In this document: positions 47,725 to 57,333 of the stretch, piece after piece
Position numbering within the stretch: the first letter of the stretch is position 1
Layout of the letters: every line of letters begins with the position of its first letter
Assembly (NCBI RefSeq): GCF_963169125.1
Contig: NC_084802.1
Location: 24,765,607 to 24,829,606, forward strand
DNA from: Humulus lupulus
Lineage: Eukaryota > Streptophyta > Magnoliopsida > Rosales > Cannabaceae
Length of the DNA: 64,000 nucleotides
Reading direction: 5' to 3'
Notes under the pieces: model-generated
What the model saw: the letters and a program-made list of their open reading frames with translations, nothing else
The model's database searches: none
What the model was told of the DNA's origin: nothing
Position numbers and translations under genes: made by a program

Positions 47725-47908
47725 GGGATTGGGGTAAAAATTGCAGAGTACATACTAGAGCTGAGAGAGACAAGTCCAGGAAAATCGGTAAGCAAAGTTT
47801 TTCAAAATATATTGTCAACATTTTTGTGAATGAATGGTGAAATAGAATATTGGTTTTGTTCTATTTCAGCTTAACGATTTGGAGAAGATAGGCATGTCAT
47901 CTAAGCAG
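47725..47908 (+). pseudogene. Captured helix-hairpin-helix exons (kinesin-10-like)
   Basis: Two small exons on the plus strand. Exon 1 (47725-47787, after TTTATAG, before GTAAGC) reads GIGVKIAEYILELRETSPGK plus Ser. Exon 2 (47870-47908, after CTATTTCAG, before GTAATT) reads LNDLEKIGMSSKQ. Both are phase 0 and join in frame. The pattern IGxKxAEYILELRE...LxDLEKIGxSSKQ is a helix-hairpin-helix DNA-binding unit as found at the C-terminus of kinesin-10 (NOD/KIF22-like) proteins; other HhH proteins are possible. It is the only captured fragment in plus orientation and lies between two PIR exons. Confidence 0.6.
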
Positions 47909-47966
47909 GTAATTTTCACTTTATGTTATCTGAGAGAGAGATTAGATAAAATTGGTTACAGCATAC

Positions 47967-48039
47967 CTGAGTAATCCAATATATGTAAGAAAAAACTGAG
48001 CTTGTAAAAGAAGGTTTCCAACTGTTTCATATCATTGAC
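47967..48039 (-). pseudogene. PIR: Captured PIR/SRA1 exon (upstream exon)
   Basis: A 73 bp exon between acceptor GAGCCTTAG and donor GTATGC on the minus strand. It reads VNDMKQLETFFYKLSFFLHI then LDYS, the PIR segment that precedes the 47223-47366 exon in the protein. Order and strand agree, so the two came from one donor locus, with the middle exon lost. Confidence 0.82.
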
Positions 48040-48059
48040 CTAAGGCTCTATAATTAACT

Positions 48060-48475
48060 GTATCCACACCACCTTTGGCCTTGGGGACATAGATTGGAAT
48101 AATTGATGAAAAAACACCTGTGAAGATAAGAATGTACACAAGTTCACAACAATATTATTAATCAAAATAAGGTTAGAACATTAGATCATATGTACCAAAA
48201 CACATTATATTCATGCTTTAGATACCAAAAAGCTTTTCTCCTATCTCTTCCATTTGTTGGATAATTCTATTGTAATTTGTAAAATTTAGTAAGGAAAAAA
48301 AAGCAATTATAAACTGCTCACAAATACTACAGAAAATTCACAAACTTTGTATACACACCTTTGTCCTTGGGGACATTGATTGGATTGAACGATGGGAAGA
48401 CACCTGTTAAGATAATACGAATGTACACAAGTTCATTGCAATACAACACTCAAATTTTATTAATCAAAATTATCC
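48060..48475 (-). repeat. Duplicated unknown exon-like segment
   Basis: About 48070-48180 and 48355-48480 are diverged copies of each other (CCTTGGGGACAT...GATTGGA...ACACCTG then GAATGTACACAAGTTCA). The minus strand of one reads VFSSIIPIYVPKAKGGVDTV, the other VFPSFNPINVPKDKG, after an AG acceptor. Not recognised; possibly a further captured exon. Confidence 0.45.
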
Positions 48476-48476
48476 A

Positions 48477-48665
48477 TCATAACATAACATACTCACAGTA
48501 AAAGAAAGGCCTTGCTTGAAGCACCATAAGGGTTCCAGATGGAGGAAATGCAAGCCTCCCCAGCCAACCCAAAACAAGCCTACCTAGCGCTCGTTTCATA
48601 GGATCTTTCACCCCAAAACAAAAATGATGCAAAATGAGTTGATTATTAATGGAATATAAAGCCAA
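48477..48665 (-). other. Unidentified open segment
   Basis: The minus strand contains GVKDPMKRALGRLVLGWLGR followed by LAFPPSGTLMVLQARPFFY. The composition is protein-like and the frame is open for 62 codons, but I recognise no family. It lies between the PIR and MAP kinase fragments and may be another captured exon. Confidence 0.35.
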
Positions 48666-48794
48666 TCATCAATGATGTAATCTGAAGAATATAAAGCTAT
48701 AATACCTGCAGAAATCTTAAGAATATAAAGCTATAATACTTTTTTAATTCTGTTAGATTTTAGTGTTGTCCTATGCCCTTTTGGTGTAGAGTGT

Positions 48795-48856
48795 TTTCCC
48801 GTTAGCATTTCAGCAAATACATCCTATGCTCCAAATATCTATTGCAGGAGTGTACT
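48795..48856 (-). pseudogene. Captured MAP kinase exon, downstream piece
   Basis: After acceptor CCTTCAG the minus strand reads YTPAIDIWSIGCI, the kinase subdomain IX motif (D-x-W-S-x-G-C) of plant MAP kinases. A frame break then follows (expected FAEMLTGKPLF; the DNA gives a stop, then NANGKTL by eye). Same donor as 49463-49523. Confidence 0.75.
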
Positions 48857-49462
48857 GAAGGAAAAAAGTAGAGGTCTTAGACTCTTAGTATTAGAAACAA
48901 AGTACTAAGCAACCATACACTTGATATGATCTAGAGTAAGAAGGTAACATAAAAATTAACATTGGCCAATCCCCTCAAAGATATTGGAAAATACTTAAAA
49001 GCGTTGATACTTGTTAATTGCCAATCAAAAACAATGTCCGCAACTATTGTTTTACCAGAAATAAGTATGAGAGTACATAATAGGTAGACTGAGCCATTGT
49101 CAATTTTTCATATAAATAAAATGAAGAGAAATAGATCAATGGTGCTGAGAGAAACATGTATTTTGGTGATTCAAGATTATAGACAAAATAATGATGGCCA
49201 CATACCAGTAGTATATACAGTAGAAGAAGCCAATACAACATGCCAACTCATATATACATATATTGCAAGGGAACAATACTTGAAAAAAAAGTATTGGAGT
49301 ATACTGTGGCATCAGTAATAGAAGAAATTGAAGAAACAACATGAAAGAAAAACTTTGAAAGATCATCAGAAAATCAACAAAAAAAGGCAATACTTTATGC
49401 ATATGTCATCAGCCAATCAATATAAATTGAAAATAAAATCACAAAGATCAATCCCAGCTTAC

Positions 49463-49523
49463 TTTTGAGAAAAATTGACCCATAGAGTTCTGGAGCACAG
49501 TACCATCGAGTGGCAACATAGTC
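49463..49523 (-). pseudogene. Captured TDY-type MAP kinase exon
   Basis: A 61 bp exon after a long T-run and GAAG, before GTAAGC, reading DYVATRWYCAPELYGSIFLK. This is the activation segment of plant TDY-class MAP kinases (usual form DYVATRWYRAPELCGSFFSK). The conserved Arg of RWYRAPE is Cys here, a C-to-T change. The exon begins at the DY of the TDY phosphorylation motif. In intact proteins this loop is phosphorylated by MAP kinase kinases; the fragment lacks all other catalytic parts. Confidence 0.85.
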
Positions 49524-49910
49524 CTTCAAAAAAAAAAAAGTTCAATAAGAAATGCAGTTTAACAGACTGCTGTTCAGATATTGGAACTAAATAAACTGAC
49601 CATTATTTGAAAAACAGTGTAGTTTTTCAAATAAAAATGTAATTAGGGGAAAGAAATCCAGCTTGAACTTCTCATCTCCAAGTGTACTTTCTTTCATAAT
49701 TTCAAAGATTAATATCAAGCTCTCTCTTGAAACTTTCCCTTTTGCAAATAGAATTTACAGTGGTTTATGGGAATGAAGCAATTGAAAAATGAAAAGTAAA
49801 ACTTATTCAGTAACAGCCAAATGTACTTTAACTTGCATACTTTTTTATGATTAATATCAGGCTTTTTATTCCCCTTAGATTGGAAGGACGCAATAAAAAA
49901 AGGAACTCAC

Positions 49911-50027
49911 TTTGGACAATTCCAATCACTTTTCTTCATTTCAATATCACTTCCTCCAGACATCTTTGGTCCTTCAGCTTTGCACTTCAGGCAGCGGATA
50001 TTTCTAGCAAAATTGGTGAAATTGCAT
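49911..50027 (-). pseudogene. Captured RanBP2-type zinc-finger exon
   Basis: A 117 bp exon (39 codons, open) between acceptor GTTGCAG and donor GTGAGT. It reads CNFTNFARNIRCLKCKAEGP, an acidic/Ser linker, then IEMKKSDWNCPK. This is the second half of one RanBP2/NZF finger and the start of the next, as in plant Ran-binding zinc-finger proteins with repeated fingers. The exon phase (CPK|CNF) places introns inside each finger. In full proteins such fingers bind RNA or other proteins. The fragment is undamaged but cannot form a finger alone. Confidence 0.8.
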
Positions 50028-50989
50028 CTGCAACACATCAAAAGGGAATCAACCATGAGTTTAGGAAAAAACAAAAGTGAAAACGGGACCTTAAGAAATA
50101 GAAAAATTGAAGAAACTGTAACTGTGGCATATCAAAAGGGCATCCATTCCAAGATTGAATTAAATATATACAAAAACTATAAACAAGATCATACTGTGTT
50201 AATTGAAAAACAGGGGTGAAAAAAAGAGTTGAAAGAATGTATAAAAGGGTTAGTTTAACTCAGCAGTATCCGTACTATAAACAGCCAAGACTTCTACAAA
50301 CACTTTCTTACACTTAACTTTCAGCATTCAACATAATTTTCCATTATAAGGACATGCCCCTAAAAAGACATGAAAAGAATGAAAATTAAAATTGAAATCA
50401 AACTACATTCATAGAAGCTTAGTTTCATAAAATTGAAATCAAACTCTATAATAAAAACAAGACAGATCCAGAAGGACAAGAAAAGAATGAAAATTAAAAA
50501 ATAACCATACATGGTTGAATTAGATAAACAAAGTTCATGATGGAATTCATAACCATACGCTAAAAACAAGATCTTTAAAAGCAATCCGAGGAATTTTTAT
50601 ATTGCGACTACTGAATCTCCTCTTATCTAATCCAAAGCCATATATTTGGAAACTCATAATAGAACAAACCCATATAAAGTCAGAACAGATCAAACTCATA
50701 TGACTTTATTTGATTAAAAAGGAAGAAAAAAAACCACATAAAACTTACCTCTACCCTTATAAGAGAGAACGTAAAAAAGAATGAAAGAGAATGAACCTAA
50801 TATGAGAATAGACAATGAAGACTAGAGCAAATGAGATCGTTCTACTCATCTCAGCTGGCCAAAAGGACATGGGCTTTCTAAGACTCTTTCCAAAAGACCT
50901 AGATTGTAAGAGAATGTGAAGGAGGTGAGAGAAGAGCTATCAGAGGGAGACTTATTTGGGCGAGAGAAATTTTTTTTAATTTTTCCTTT

Positions 50990-51116
50990 TACTTTGGCGC
51001 TCAATAATTTTTCAGGCCTGCCTTTTACACTCTACCAACTTTTAGATTAGTTATTATAATACTTTTCTAATAGTCTTATACTCATGTCCTGTAAAAAAAG
51101 AATATTTGGTGTAGTG
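50990..51116. repeat. Internal duplicate of the Pack-CACTA right terminus
   Basis: GGCGCTCAATAATTTTT...TTATTATAATACTTTTCTAATAG...CTCATGTCCTG...TTTGGTGTAGTG parallels the true right end at 57205-57333 (GGCGCTAATTTTT...TTATTATAATACTTTTTTAAAAAG...TTCATGTGTTG...TTTGTTGTAGTG). It ends in TAGTG at 51116, so 45126-51116 would be a 6.0 kb CACTA unit in its own right. Confidence 0.8.
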
Positions 51117-51564
51117 TATGCCTATCTACAACATAAACGAGGCATCATATGGCTTGTATTGGAGTAACTAATAACAAAAGACTAATTAGTGCTTTTCCCA
51201 AACACCTGTAGCAAGAGTTATAATTATTAAATGTGATAGAGAATCTGAGATGTGTGGATTTGAATGTCAAGTGATGAACGTCCAAATATTGTTGTGTAGT
51301 ATTTTTGCAACAAAAGATTATCACTTTTCATCTAAATGTGAGAATTTTAATTGATTTTCCATACAAAAAATTATTGTCTTTTACAGTGCCATCTATAGTG
51401 GTACAACTAGTTTTCTGCTCATTCTCATTATCCTTATGTGCACCATCAAACAAAACAAATAAGTAAAAATTGCATCACTCAACAAGCTCGATGATTTTAT
51501 TTTAAAAATGAATAAAAACAAGATAATTATTTGATAACCTTAACATTTAATGAATGAAACATAC

Positions 51565-51727
51565 CCCTCTTTAGATGAAAAACCTTCAAGCTTTTCTTTA
51601 TTATCAGCTGCATTAGATGAGTGGACAGTAGAAGCAAGGCAAACTGCAACCAAGAAGCAGCCAACGCCAGGGGAAAGGATCTCGACTCTATTAATTCTAT
51701 TGTCTAAAAAGTAATTCAAGGTTGTTC
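51565..51727 (-). pseudogene. UPS: Captured ureide permease exon, C-terminal side
   Basis: After acceptor GGTGACAG the minus strand reads GTTLNYFLDNRINRVEILSP, GVGCFLVAVCLASTVHSSNA, ADNKEKLEGFSSKEG, the segment around a late transmembrane helix and following loop of plant ureide permeases (UPS family), plasma-membrane carriers of allantoin and pyrimidines. The frame is open throughout. It follows 51849-51990 in protein order. Confidence 0.85.
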
Positions 51728-51848
51728 CTGTCACCATTAAAGATCGCAACAGAAGCAAAAAATTCAGTATCTATAAGAGCAACACATACAAACATCAACA
51801 TTTAGAAATGGTCAGAGAGAGAGAGAGTGAGAGAATGAAAGAAAGGAC

Positions 51849-51990
51849 CTATAACAACTATTATGCTTGCAGTGATCACTTCTGTGACTGATAAGCCAAC
51901 GAAAGCCCAAGCATACTGAGTTGAGAGATTTCCAAGGCTAAGTACCACCCCTTCTGTCATTGCAAACATCACAGAAGGACAATTATCCTG
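51849..51990 (-). pseudogene. UPS: Captured ureide permease exon, upstream
   Basis: After TTGGTGCAG the minus strand reads DNCPSVMFAMTEGVVLSLGN then LSTQYAWAFVGLSVTEVITA and SIIVVIG, which aligns with the UPS segment CPSVxFAMAGGVVLSLGNLSTQYAW. It contains a hydrophobic helix with the signature GNLSTQYAWA. The donor side reads ATAG|GTCCTT, a weakened splice site. Open throughout. Confidence 0.87.
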
Positions 51991-51999
51991 CACCAATCA

Positions 52000-53945
52000 C
52001 CCTAACATGAATCGAAACCAAATACATACAATACAATACAACTCCATTATGGCAAACAGATGAAATTTTCATTATGATGTGTTCCTTATCACTGGTCTCT
52101 CCAAATAGCACCACATTCATCAAAGAGAATAGAGAATGAATGAACTAAACTTTATCCAAATATATGCAAGTATTGAATATTTGTGATTCAACACTTGTAA
52201 TGAGCTAAAAAATATAATCAATACTGAATTAATCATGAGAAGGAGTAGCCAAAAGAATTATATAAAAAAAGAAGAGGAAAAACAAAAAAGAATGGATTCT
52301 AGACATGTCTCATAATAATTGGACCTTTTTATTAAACTTCATGGAGACAAGACTGTCACAATAAAATTGTCTAGCAATATTTTTACTCATTTTCTTATCT
52401 AACTTTTAGCTTCTAGATTCTATAAAAATAAATTGATTTTCACCCCTGCTAAATTGATTTTCAGCTCTGTTAGGGTAAAAATAAAAAAATAAATAAAAAG
52501 GAGAACAGAAGCTTCTGTTTTGGGGGTAATCTCTGAAAATTACATAGGCCAAAAAAATATGACAAAAGCCTTTGGCATGCCTTAGTAATCAATGGTGGTC
52601 ATTATCTAGATGGTATCATCATAGGAAGGAGCACAATCACACTGTACTACATGGTATCATCAGCATTCCTTTGTGATTAAATAATAGCATTTCATACTTC
52701 CAAACAGGCCCCCCTGTGTGATCGCTGCCATCACACACACATAATAGTACTTAATAGAAAATGAATTGGATAAAATGATCTCTGTAAATGTACCAGAGAT
52801 ATGGGACTTTATTATTTATAGCTGAATAGTACAAAGATACAAAGAGAGGGAAAAATGAGCTGGAAACCAAGAAGTGATTAATATGAAACTAACCACACTA
52901 ATCTACTAACTATATATGGACCTATATTATAGTTAAAGCTAACTAACTACATGTGAAAAAGTATTTGAAAACCACATGAATATAGTTAACTCATAGTATT
53001 TAGATATCACATGAATGTTAAATTCTGCAAAAGTAGGCACCAAATAAAATTAGAAAGAGATCAAATTCGTTTCATTCCTAAAAATATCAAGGTAGCAAAT
53101 ACACATAAGGATTGAGTATGACTGCCACAAATAAGCACAAATTTAAGGTACTCAAATACAATACATCAAGCAAGCCCAAATGAAAGGTCAAGTACAACTA
53201 CCACAGGTAAACTATTTGTTCAGGTAAATTACTTTAAGTGGGCAATATTCTATTTCCTACAAATTTATAAGGATTAATACTATAGTCAAAGACTTTTTCG
53301 ATTATATATTTATCGTAAAATTTGAAGCAACTTTAAGTTGTATTTTCTTTCTTTCTTTTTAATGTTTGGTGTGATTTCTTGGTGCATTTGAGCTGGAAGT
53401 CTGTTGCTTAAAAGTGTAAATTAAGTTGGTATAATTGCAATGGTTAAAATAACATAATGTTTCTGCTCAAATTCTGTTTTTGAAGAATAAATTGTCTTAA
53501 CTAAAAGATAGTTAACATGCATGCCAAAAAAATAGCATAAGAAAACTGAATTCAAACCTTTGCTTTTCTAGCCGAAACATCTTCCAATTGTCACATAGTC
53601 CAAGTAAGAACAAAAGCACACACCTGAAATTTTTCTTAACAATATTTCAGCAACTTAAAAACATAGGTAAGAGTGGAGATTTTCATGCTCTTAGGGCCAA
53701 AAAAATTGTTGGAGCTTATTTGTTCAAGTCAGTATTGAGATGGCTAATTAAGATTCAAACCCCATTGGACAGTACGTGGATTCGAGAAAGAAATAATGAG
53801 CTTTAATGCAATCACACCTTGTTTGATTTAAAACATGAAAATTTAAGCAATAGCATGCTAGAGAGGCTGATGTATAACTTACTAATTACAGAGTCTCAAG
53901 TGTCTTACACAGCTTAAACACTTTTATATAGTGATAATAATAAAC
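52000..53945. other. Pack-CACTA interior without recognised exons
   Basis: A/T-rich intron-like sequence between the ureide permease and DEK1 fragments. A plus-strand frame at 53588-53806 has no recognisable product. Confidence 0.5.
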
Positions 53946-53949
53946 AAAC

Positions 53950-54226
53950 CTGAAGGGCTCGGTGAGCTAACTGAGTTGAACATATCCTGCGAGCAATGCT
54001 AGAAACATCAAGAACAGAATCACCTCTTACTGCACGAACAACAGCTGCCATGGCTGCTGCTTCCCTGCTTCCAGCATTAGGAATAGAGGATATGAGAGAA
54101 GCTTCTATCTCCTTCCATTTACGTTCTTCCTTCTCCAAGAGAGCCTTTCGTCTTTCTTTACCTCTACCCTCCTCTTCACGCCTTTGCATTAATAGCTCCT
54201 CTTCCATCTCTTTCTCTCCTATGTAA
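53950..54226 (-). pseudogene. DEK1: Captured DEK1 exon: charged juxtamembrane segment
   Basis: A 277 bp exon between AATTTGCAG and donor GTTTGT. It reads YIGEKEMEEELLMQRREEEG, RGKERRKALLEKEERKWKEI, EASLISSIPNAGSREAAAMA, AVVRAVRGDSVLD, then SSIARRICSTQLAHRALQ. This is the highly charged region between the membrane domain and the calpain core of DEFECTIVE KERNEL 1, the plant phytocalpain needed for epidermal fate. Compared with the family as I know it, about seven residues are missing in frame after SVLD. It is otherwise open. Confidence 0.88.
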
Positions 54227-55034
54227 CTGCAAATTGGTACATACAAGAGTATTTAGAAAGTTGCACAAGACACTGCACAGTCTCATACGTCGTAAAAGAA
54301 CAATTTTCCTTTTATGAGAATTTAAAGGTAAGTAAAAATATATACACGTATTTACTTGCACATTAGAAAAGTTGAATACTTGAATTCAAGTGTCAAAACT
54401 CAACATGTTCACATATATTCTGATGCATTCAGAATCAAGAAAATGTCCAAAAAGAAATAAGAGAAAATTTAAAGATGTTGAAGACAATGTGGACTGTTTA
54501 TGCCAAAATTAAATTTAGACTGGCTCTTTGGCTAATTGATGTAAAAGATTCTGTGAAGGATATGAGCTGTTTTTTTTTTAATTTTATTTTTATTTTCTTA
54601 TAGTCTGATTTCCTTTTCCACAATTGTTTATTTGTATTATTATCACTACTCATTAATACTATTTTCATTTTTATTAAAAACTATATTAAAATAATTATAC
54701 ATACAGGAACCTACTAAAATTAAGTGCCCAACTCTTTAAAAAAAAAAGGAAGTGTCCAACAAAATTTTCTAGACATTTTCTTTGGCTGTGTATTAAATTT
54801 GATTTAATCAAACTTATATCATTCACTTCTGATTGATTTATTTAATTGTTCATTTCTTTTGGGTCGTTTAGTTATTTTCAACTCAGAACCAACTTTTGAA
54901 ATATTAGGGGTTTTTATTTTGTTAGCTTATTGGAGTAACTTTGTGTTGTCTGCATGCATAGTTATGTTTGTTGCAAATTAAATGCCCAAAACAGATATTC
55001 ATTTAGCAAATTCAAGCCTAGAAGAGAAGCATAC

Positions 55035-55294
55035 CTTGCGGGATTTCGAGGTCATAGCCATTTCTTCTACTTGAAGTGAACGTAGAAAAGCCATTATTGA
55101 ACAAATAAAGAGAGACAGTAGCAGCACTGCAATCCCAAATTCAAACACGAAAACCCTCTCAAAGGTGAATAATAGTGCTCTGTAAGGCATCTCTCCTTGC
55201 AGCTAATGGGTTTGAAACTGAAAAATGACGAGAAACAGCAGCCCCCAATAGCACAGAAGCTACAACTACGCAGCTAATGTAATGCCCCAAGTAC
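55035..55294 (-). pseudogene. DEK1: Captured DEK1 exons fused by internal deletion
   Basis: From acceptor TTGCTAG (upper end) the minus strand reads YLGHYISCVVVASVLLGAAV, SRHFSVSNPLAARRDALQST, IIHL, stop (TGA where DEK1 has Arg), EGFR, and then without intron FEFGIAVLLLSLFICSIMAF, LRSLQVEEMAMTSKSRK to donor GTATGC. In DEK1 the two halves are separated by a soluble loop of roughly 290 residues, so the fragment joins two transmembrane regions across a large coding deletion. The start and order agree with the exons on either side. Confidence 0.88.
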
Positions 55295-55386
55295 CTAGCA
55301 AGAAAGAAAATCGGAAACAGCTTACAAAAACTAAACCAAAACCAAGAGAGCATTTATTTGGAAAAATCTAACAGACAATTACAAAC

Positions 55387-55520
55387 CAGTAATGGACTCC
55401 AAAGAAAATGAGAAAAACCCATGAAGTGCCAGCAACAAATAGTGCTACAACACGACTTTGAAGAAGCTTGAAACCATACAAGCATGCTCCCTCAGAGAAG
55501 GCCTCCCTTGAGTTGAGGCA
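55387..55520 (-). pseudogene. DEK1: Captured DEK1 exon: N-terminal transmembrane segment
   Basis: Minus strand after CTAG reads LNSREAFSEGACLYGFKLLQ then SRVVALFVAGTSWVFLIFFG and VHYW, ending at donor GTTTGT. It precedes YLGHYIS of the next exon exactly as in DEK1. Hydrophobic helix VVALFVAGTSWVFLIFFGVH. Open. Confidence 0.87.
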
Positions 55521-56142
55521 CTAGAGATCTTTTAATTAATCCAAAGCCACAGCTTCATGCCTAGTACTCATCAGAAAGCACTACTACCTACTGTTGTGTT
55601 TCATTGGTGCTTAGAAGGGATATTACACCTAAATATGTGTGTTTCATGAATTTGCAAGCAACAGGAGAGAAATTTCTCACAATGGGGTAATGATACACTG
55701 TCCACAGACTGCCTTGTGTCTGGTGATCACAGAAATTAGCAAAGCCATCCATCCCCCATGAACTTGAATTAGTGCAGTTTTAAAATCAAGTCACATGTTA
55801 TATCTGACACATACTGTGAATAACAACATCCAATGAGTTCATGTCATCGAAAACTCAGCACCCTTTATGATTCCATTGAGCTCTTCCTTTGGATTTTGAT
55901 TTTGACAAGAAACTAAGAGCAGTTGGTTTCAAAATTCTCTTCAGTGCGTTATCAACTTTTGACTACTTACCTGTGTTGAAGGAGTAGTGGTTGTCCAAAA
56001 AATAATGTTGCCACACTGCTTCTGTATGCAAGGCTATTAGGGCATACTTGGATGGATCCCGATGCTCAATTACAGGACATTCAAACCTGAGTCAGCTGGA
56101 TACCAAGTAAGCTAATGATCCTATTTGAACCACTTCCATTGA

Positions 56143-56334
56143 CTATTTCATTGCAAACTCCTTCTCAACTTCACTAACAATCACTTTCAAGCGATCATTC
56201 AGATTCTGAATGATATTCTTTGTAATCTTTTTCTGATTCCTAGTGCTTTTGAGCCAGGCAATTCCAAAATATACTTTTAGCTGACATTGCTTTGATTTTG
56301 AAGGCAAATCCTCTACTTGGTATCTTATGTGAAG
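56143..56334 (-). pseudogene. Captured VASt-domain exon, C-terminal
   Basis: After TTTTCACAG the minus strand reads LHIRYQVEDLPSKSKQCQLK, VYFGIAWLKSTRNQKKITKN, IIQNLNDRLKVIVSEVEKEF, AMK and a stop. This is the second half of a VASt (VAD1 analogue of StAR-related) domain as found in plant C2-GRAM-VASt proteins (BAGP1 type), which act at membrane contacts and in lipid binding. Open to its stop codon, which may be the native or an acquired terminus. Confidence 0.82.
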
Positions 56335-56489
56335 CTGTGAAAATAAAATATCACTAATCAGCATTCCAAAAGATTTCACATTGAGTACAAGAGTTATCTA
56401 GATCATAGCCAACTGACAAAAAAGAAAAGAGAGTTGCCAAACGAGAAATTTAAACAAGAATTGAGAAGAAAATGTTACGGTGTTCATAC

Positions 56490-56762
56490 ATTGAAATAGT
56501 CACCAAGAGGAACTCCATGGAGAGTCATGACCTCTTCAATAATCCATCCATTTCTATCAGAAAGGGGACTTCTTTGCTGAGTACTTCTTGTCTCTCCTCT
56601 GTAACAGGAAATACACTTGTCAAATTTGTAATAAGTTTGCCTTTCATAGACATCACCTTTCTCTGATTCCCATGGGGTGTGGGAATAGTTTTGACAACCA
56701 GCTTTCTCCATAACTTTACAGTCCAACTCACCACCCTCAAACAACTTCATATAGAAGTTAGT
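56490..56762 (-). pseudogene. Captured VASt-domain exon, N-terminal part
   Basis: A 273 bp exon (91 codons, open) between TTGATTCAG and donor GTATGA. It reads TNFYMKLFEGGELDCKVMEK, AGCQNYSHTPWESEKGDVYE, RQTYYKFDKCISCYRGETRS, TQQRSPLSDRNGWIIEEVMT, LHGVPLGDYFN, the core of the VASt fold, and joins 56143-56334 (LHIRYQVEDL) in order. Retention of the intron between them supports genomic capture. I saw no GRAM or C2 domain. Confidence 0.85.
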
Positions 56763-56894
56763 CTGAATCAACCAACACAAGAAATGTATGTTAGGAGAAG
56801 AATTGCACCTCAAGAAGATATAATAAGTAAATAATTTAAATAGAGAGATTCATATTTTACCAAAATTTCAAGAAGAAAGAAGAGGGGGCTCGGA

Positions 56895-56975
56895 CCCCTC
56901 TGCAAGACCGAGCCACCTACGACCTCTTTACGAGACCGAGCCACTCACCCCCTCCGTGAGACTGAGCCACCCACG
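56895..56975. repeat. Short tandem repeat in right subterminal region
   Basis: GAGACCGAGCCAC-type units recur three times at about 27-28 bp spacing (56905, 56933, 56960). Confidence 0.6.
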
Positions 56976-57204
56976 ACCCTGAGCCCATCGTTTTCACAAG
57001 ACCCACGAGCCGTTGTCATTTGCTCCGTTTGCCGATGATAGGGAAAGCCAATTTTTCAAATTAGGGGAGAGAAGAAAACAAAGGTTGTGATGGAGATGGA
57101 GGTGGAGTTGTGCGATGGAGCCCTTGTCAAAGTGATTTAGGCAGAGAGAAAGGAATGAGGTGAGAGAAAGAAAAATTGGATTTGGGCAAAAAGTTAACAC
57201 ATTT

Positions 57205-57333
57205 TTTCATTTGGCGCTAATTTTTTTTTTCCCGCCTATAATCTAATTTTACCTCTTTTTAATCTTACTTATTATAATACTTTTTTAAAAAGCTTATATT
57301 CATGTGTTGTGAAAAGAGAGATTTGTTGTAGTG
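57205..57333. repeat. Right terminus of the Pack-CACTA
   Basis: Ends GATTTGTTGTAGTG. Its proximal 110 bp are homologous to 50990-51116. Confidence 0.8.

Larger units (their letters stand above)
45126..57333. mobile_element. Pack-CACTA element carrying fragments of at least seven host genes
   Basis: Termini CACTACAAGAAAAAATGC (45126) and GATTTGTTGTAGTG (to 57333) are CACTA inverted ends; flanking trinucleotides are TAA and CAA, a 3 bp target copy with one change. The left subterminal region (45150-45500) is full of AACAC/GTGTTAT motifs in both orientations, as expected of transposase-binding arrays. I found no transposase-like frame. Inside lie exons, with introns, of PIR/SRA1, a helix-hairpin-helix protein, a TDY MAP kinase, a RanBP2-type zinc-finger protein, ureide permease, DEK1 and a VASt protein. 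Retained introns show acquisition at the DNA level. A second right end lies at 51116. Confidence 0.85.

Noticed and set aside
49463..49523. An active MAP kinase gene
   Set aside because: Only two short kinase exons are present, with a frame break and a changed conserved Arg; no ATP-binding or catalytic-loop exons.
53588..53806. Plus-strand frame of 72 codons in the Pack-CACTA
   Set aside because: No family resemblance; antisense to a region of DEK1-like intronic sequence.
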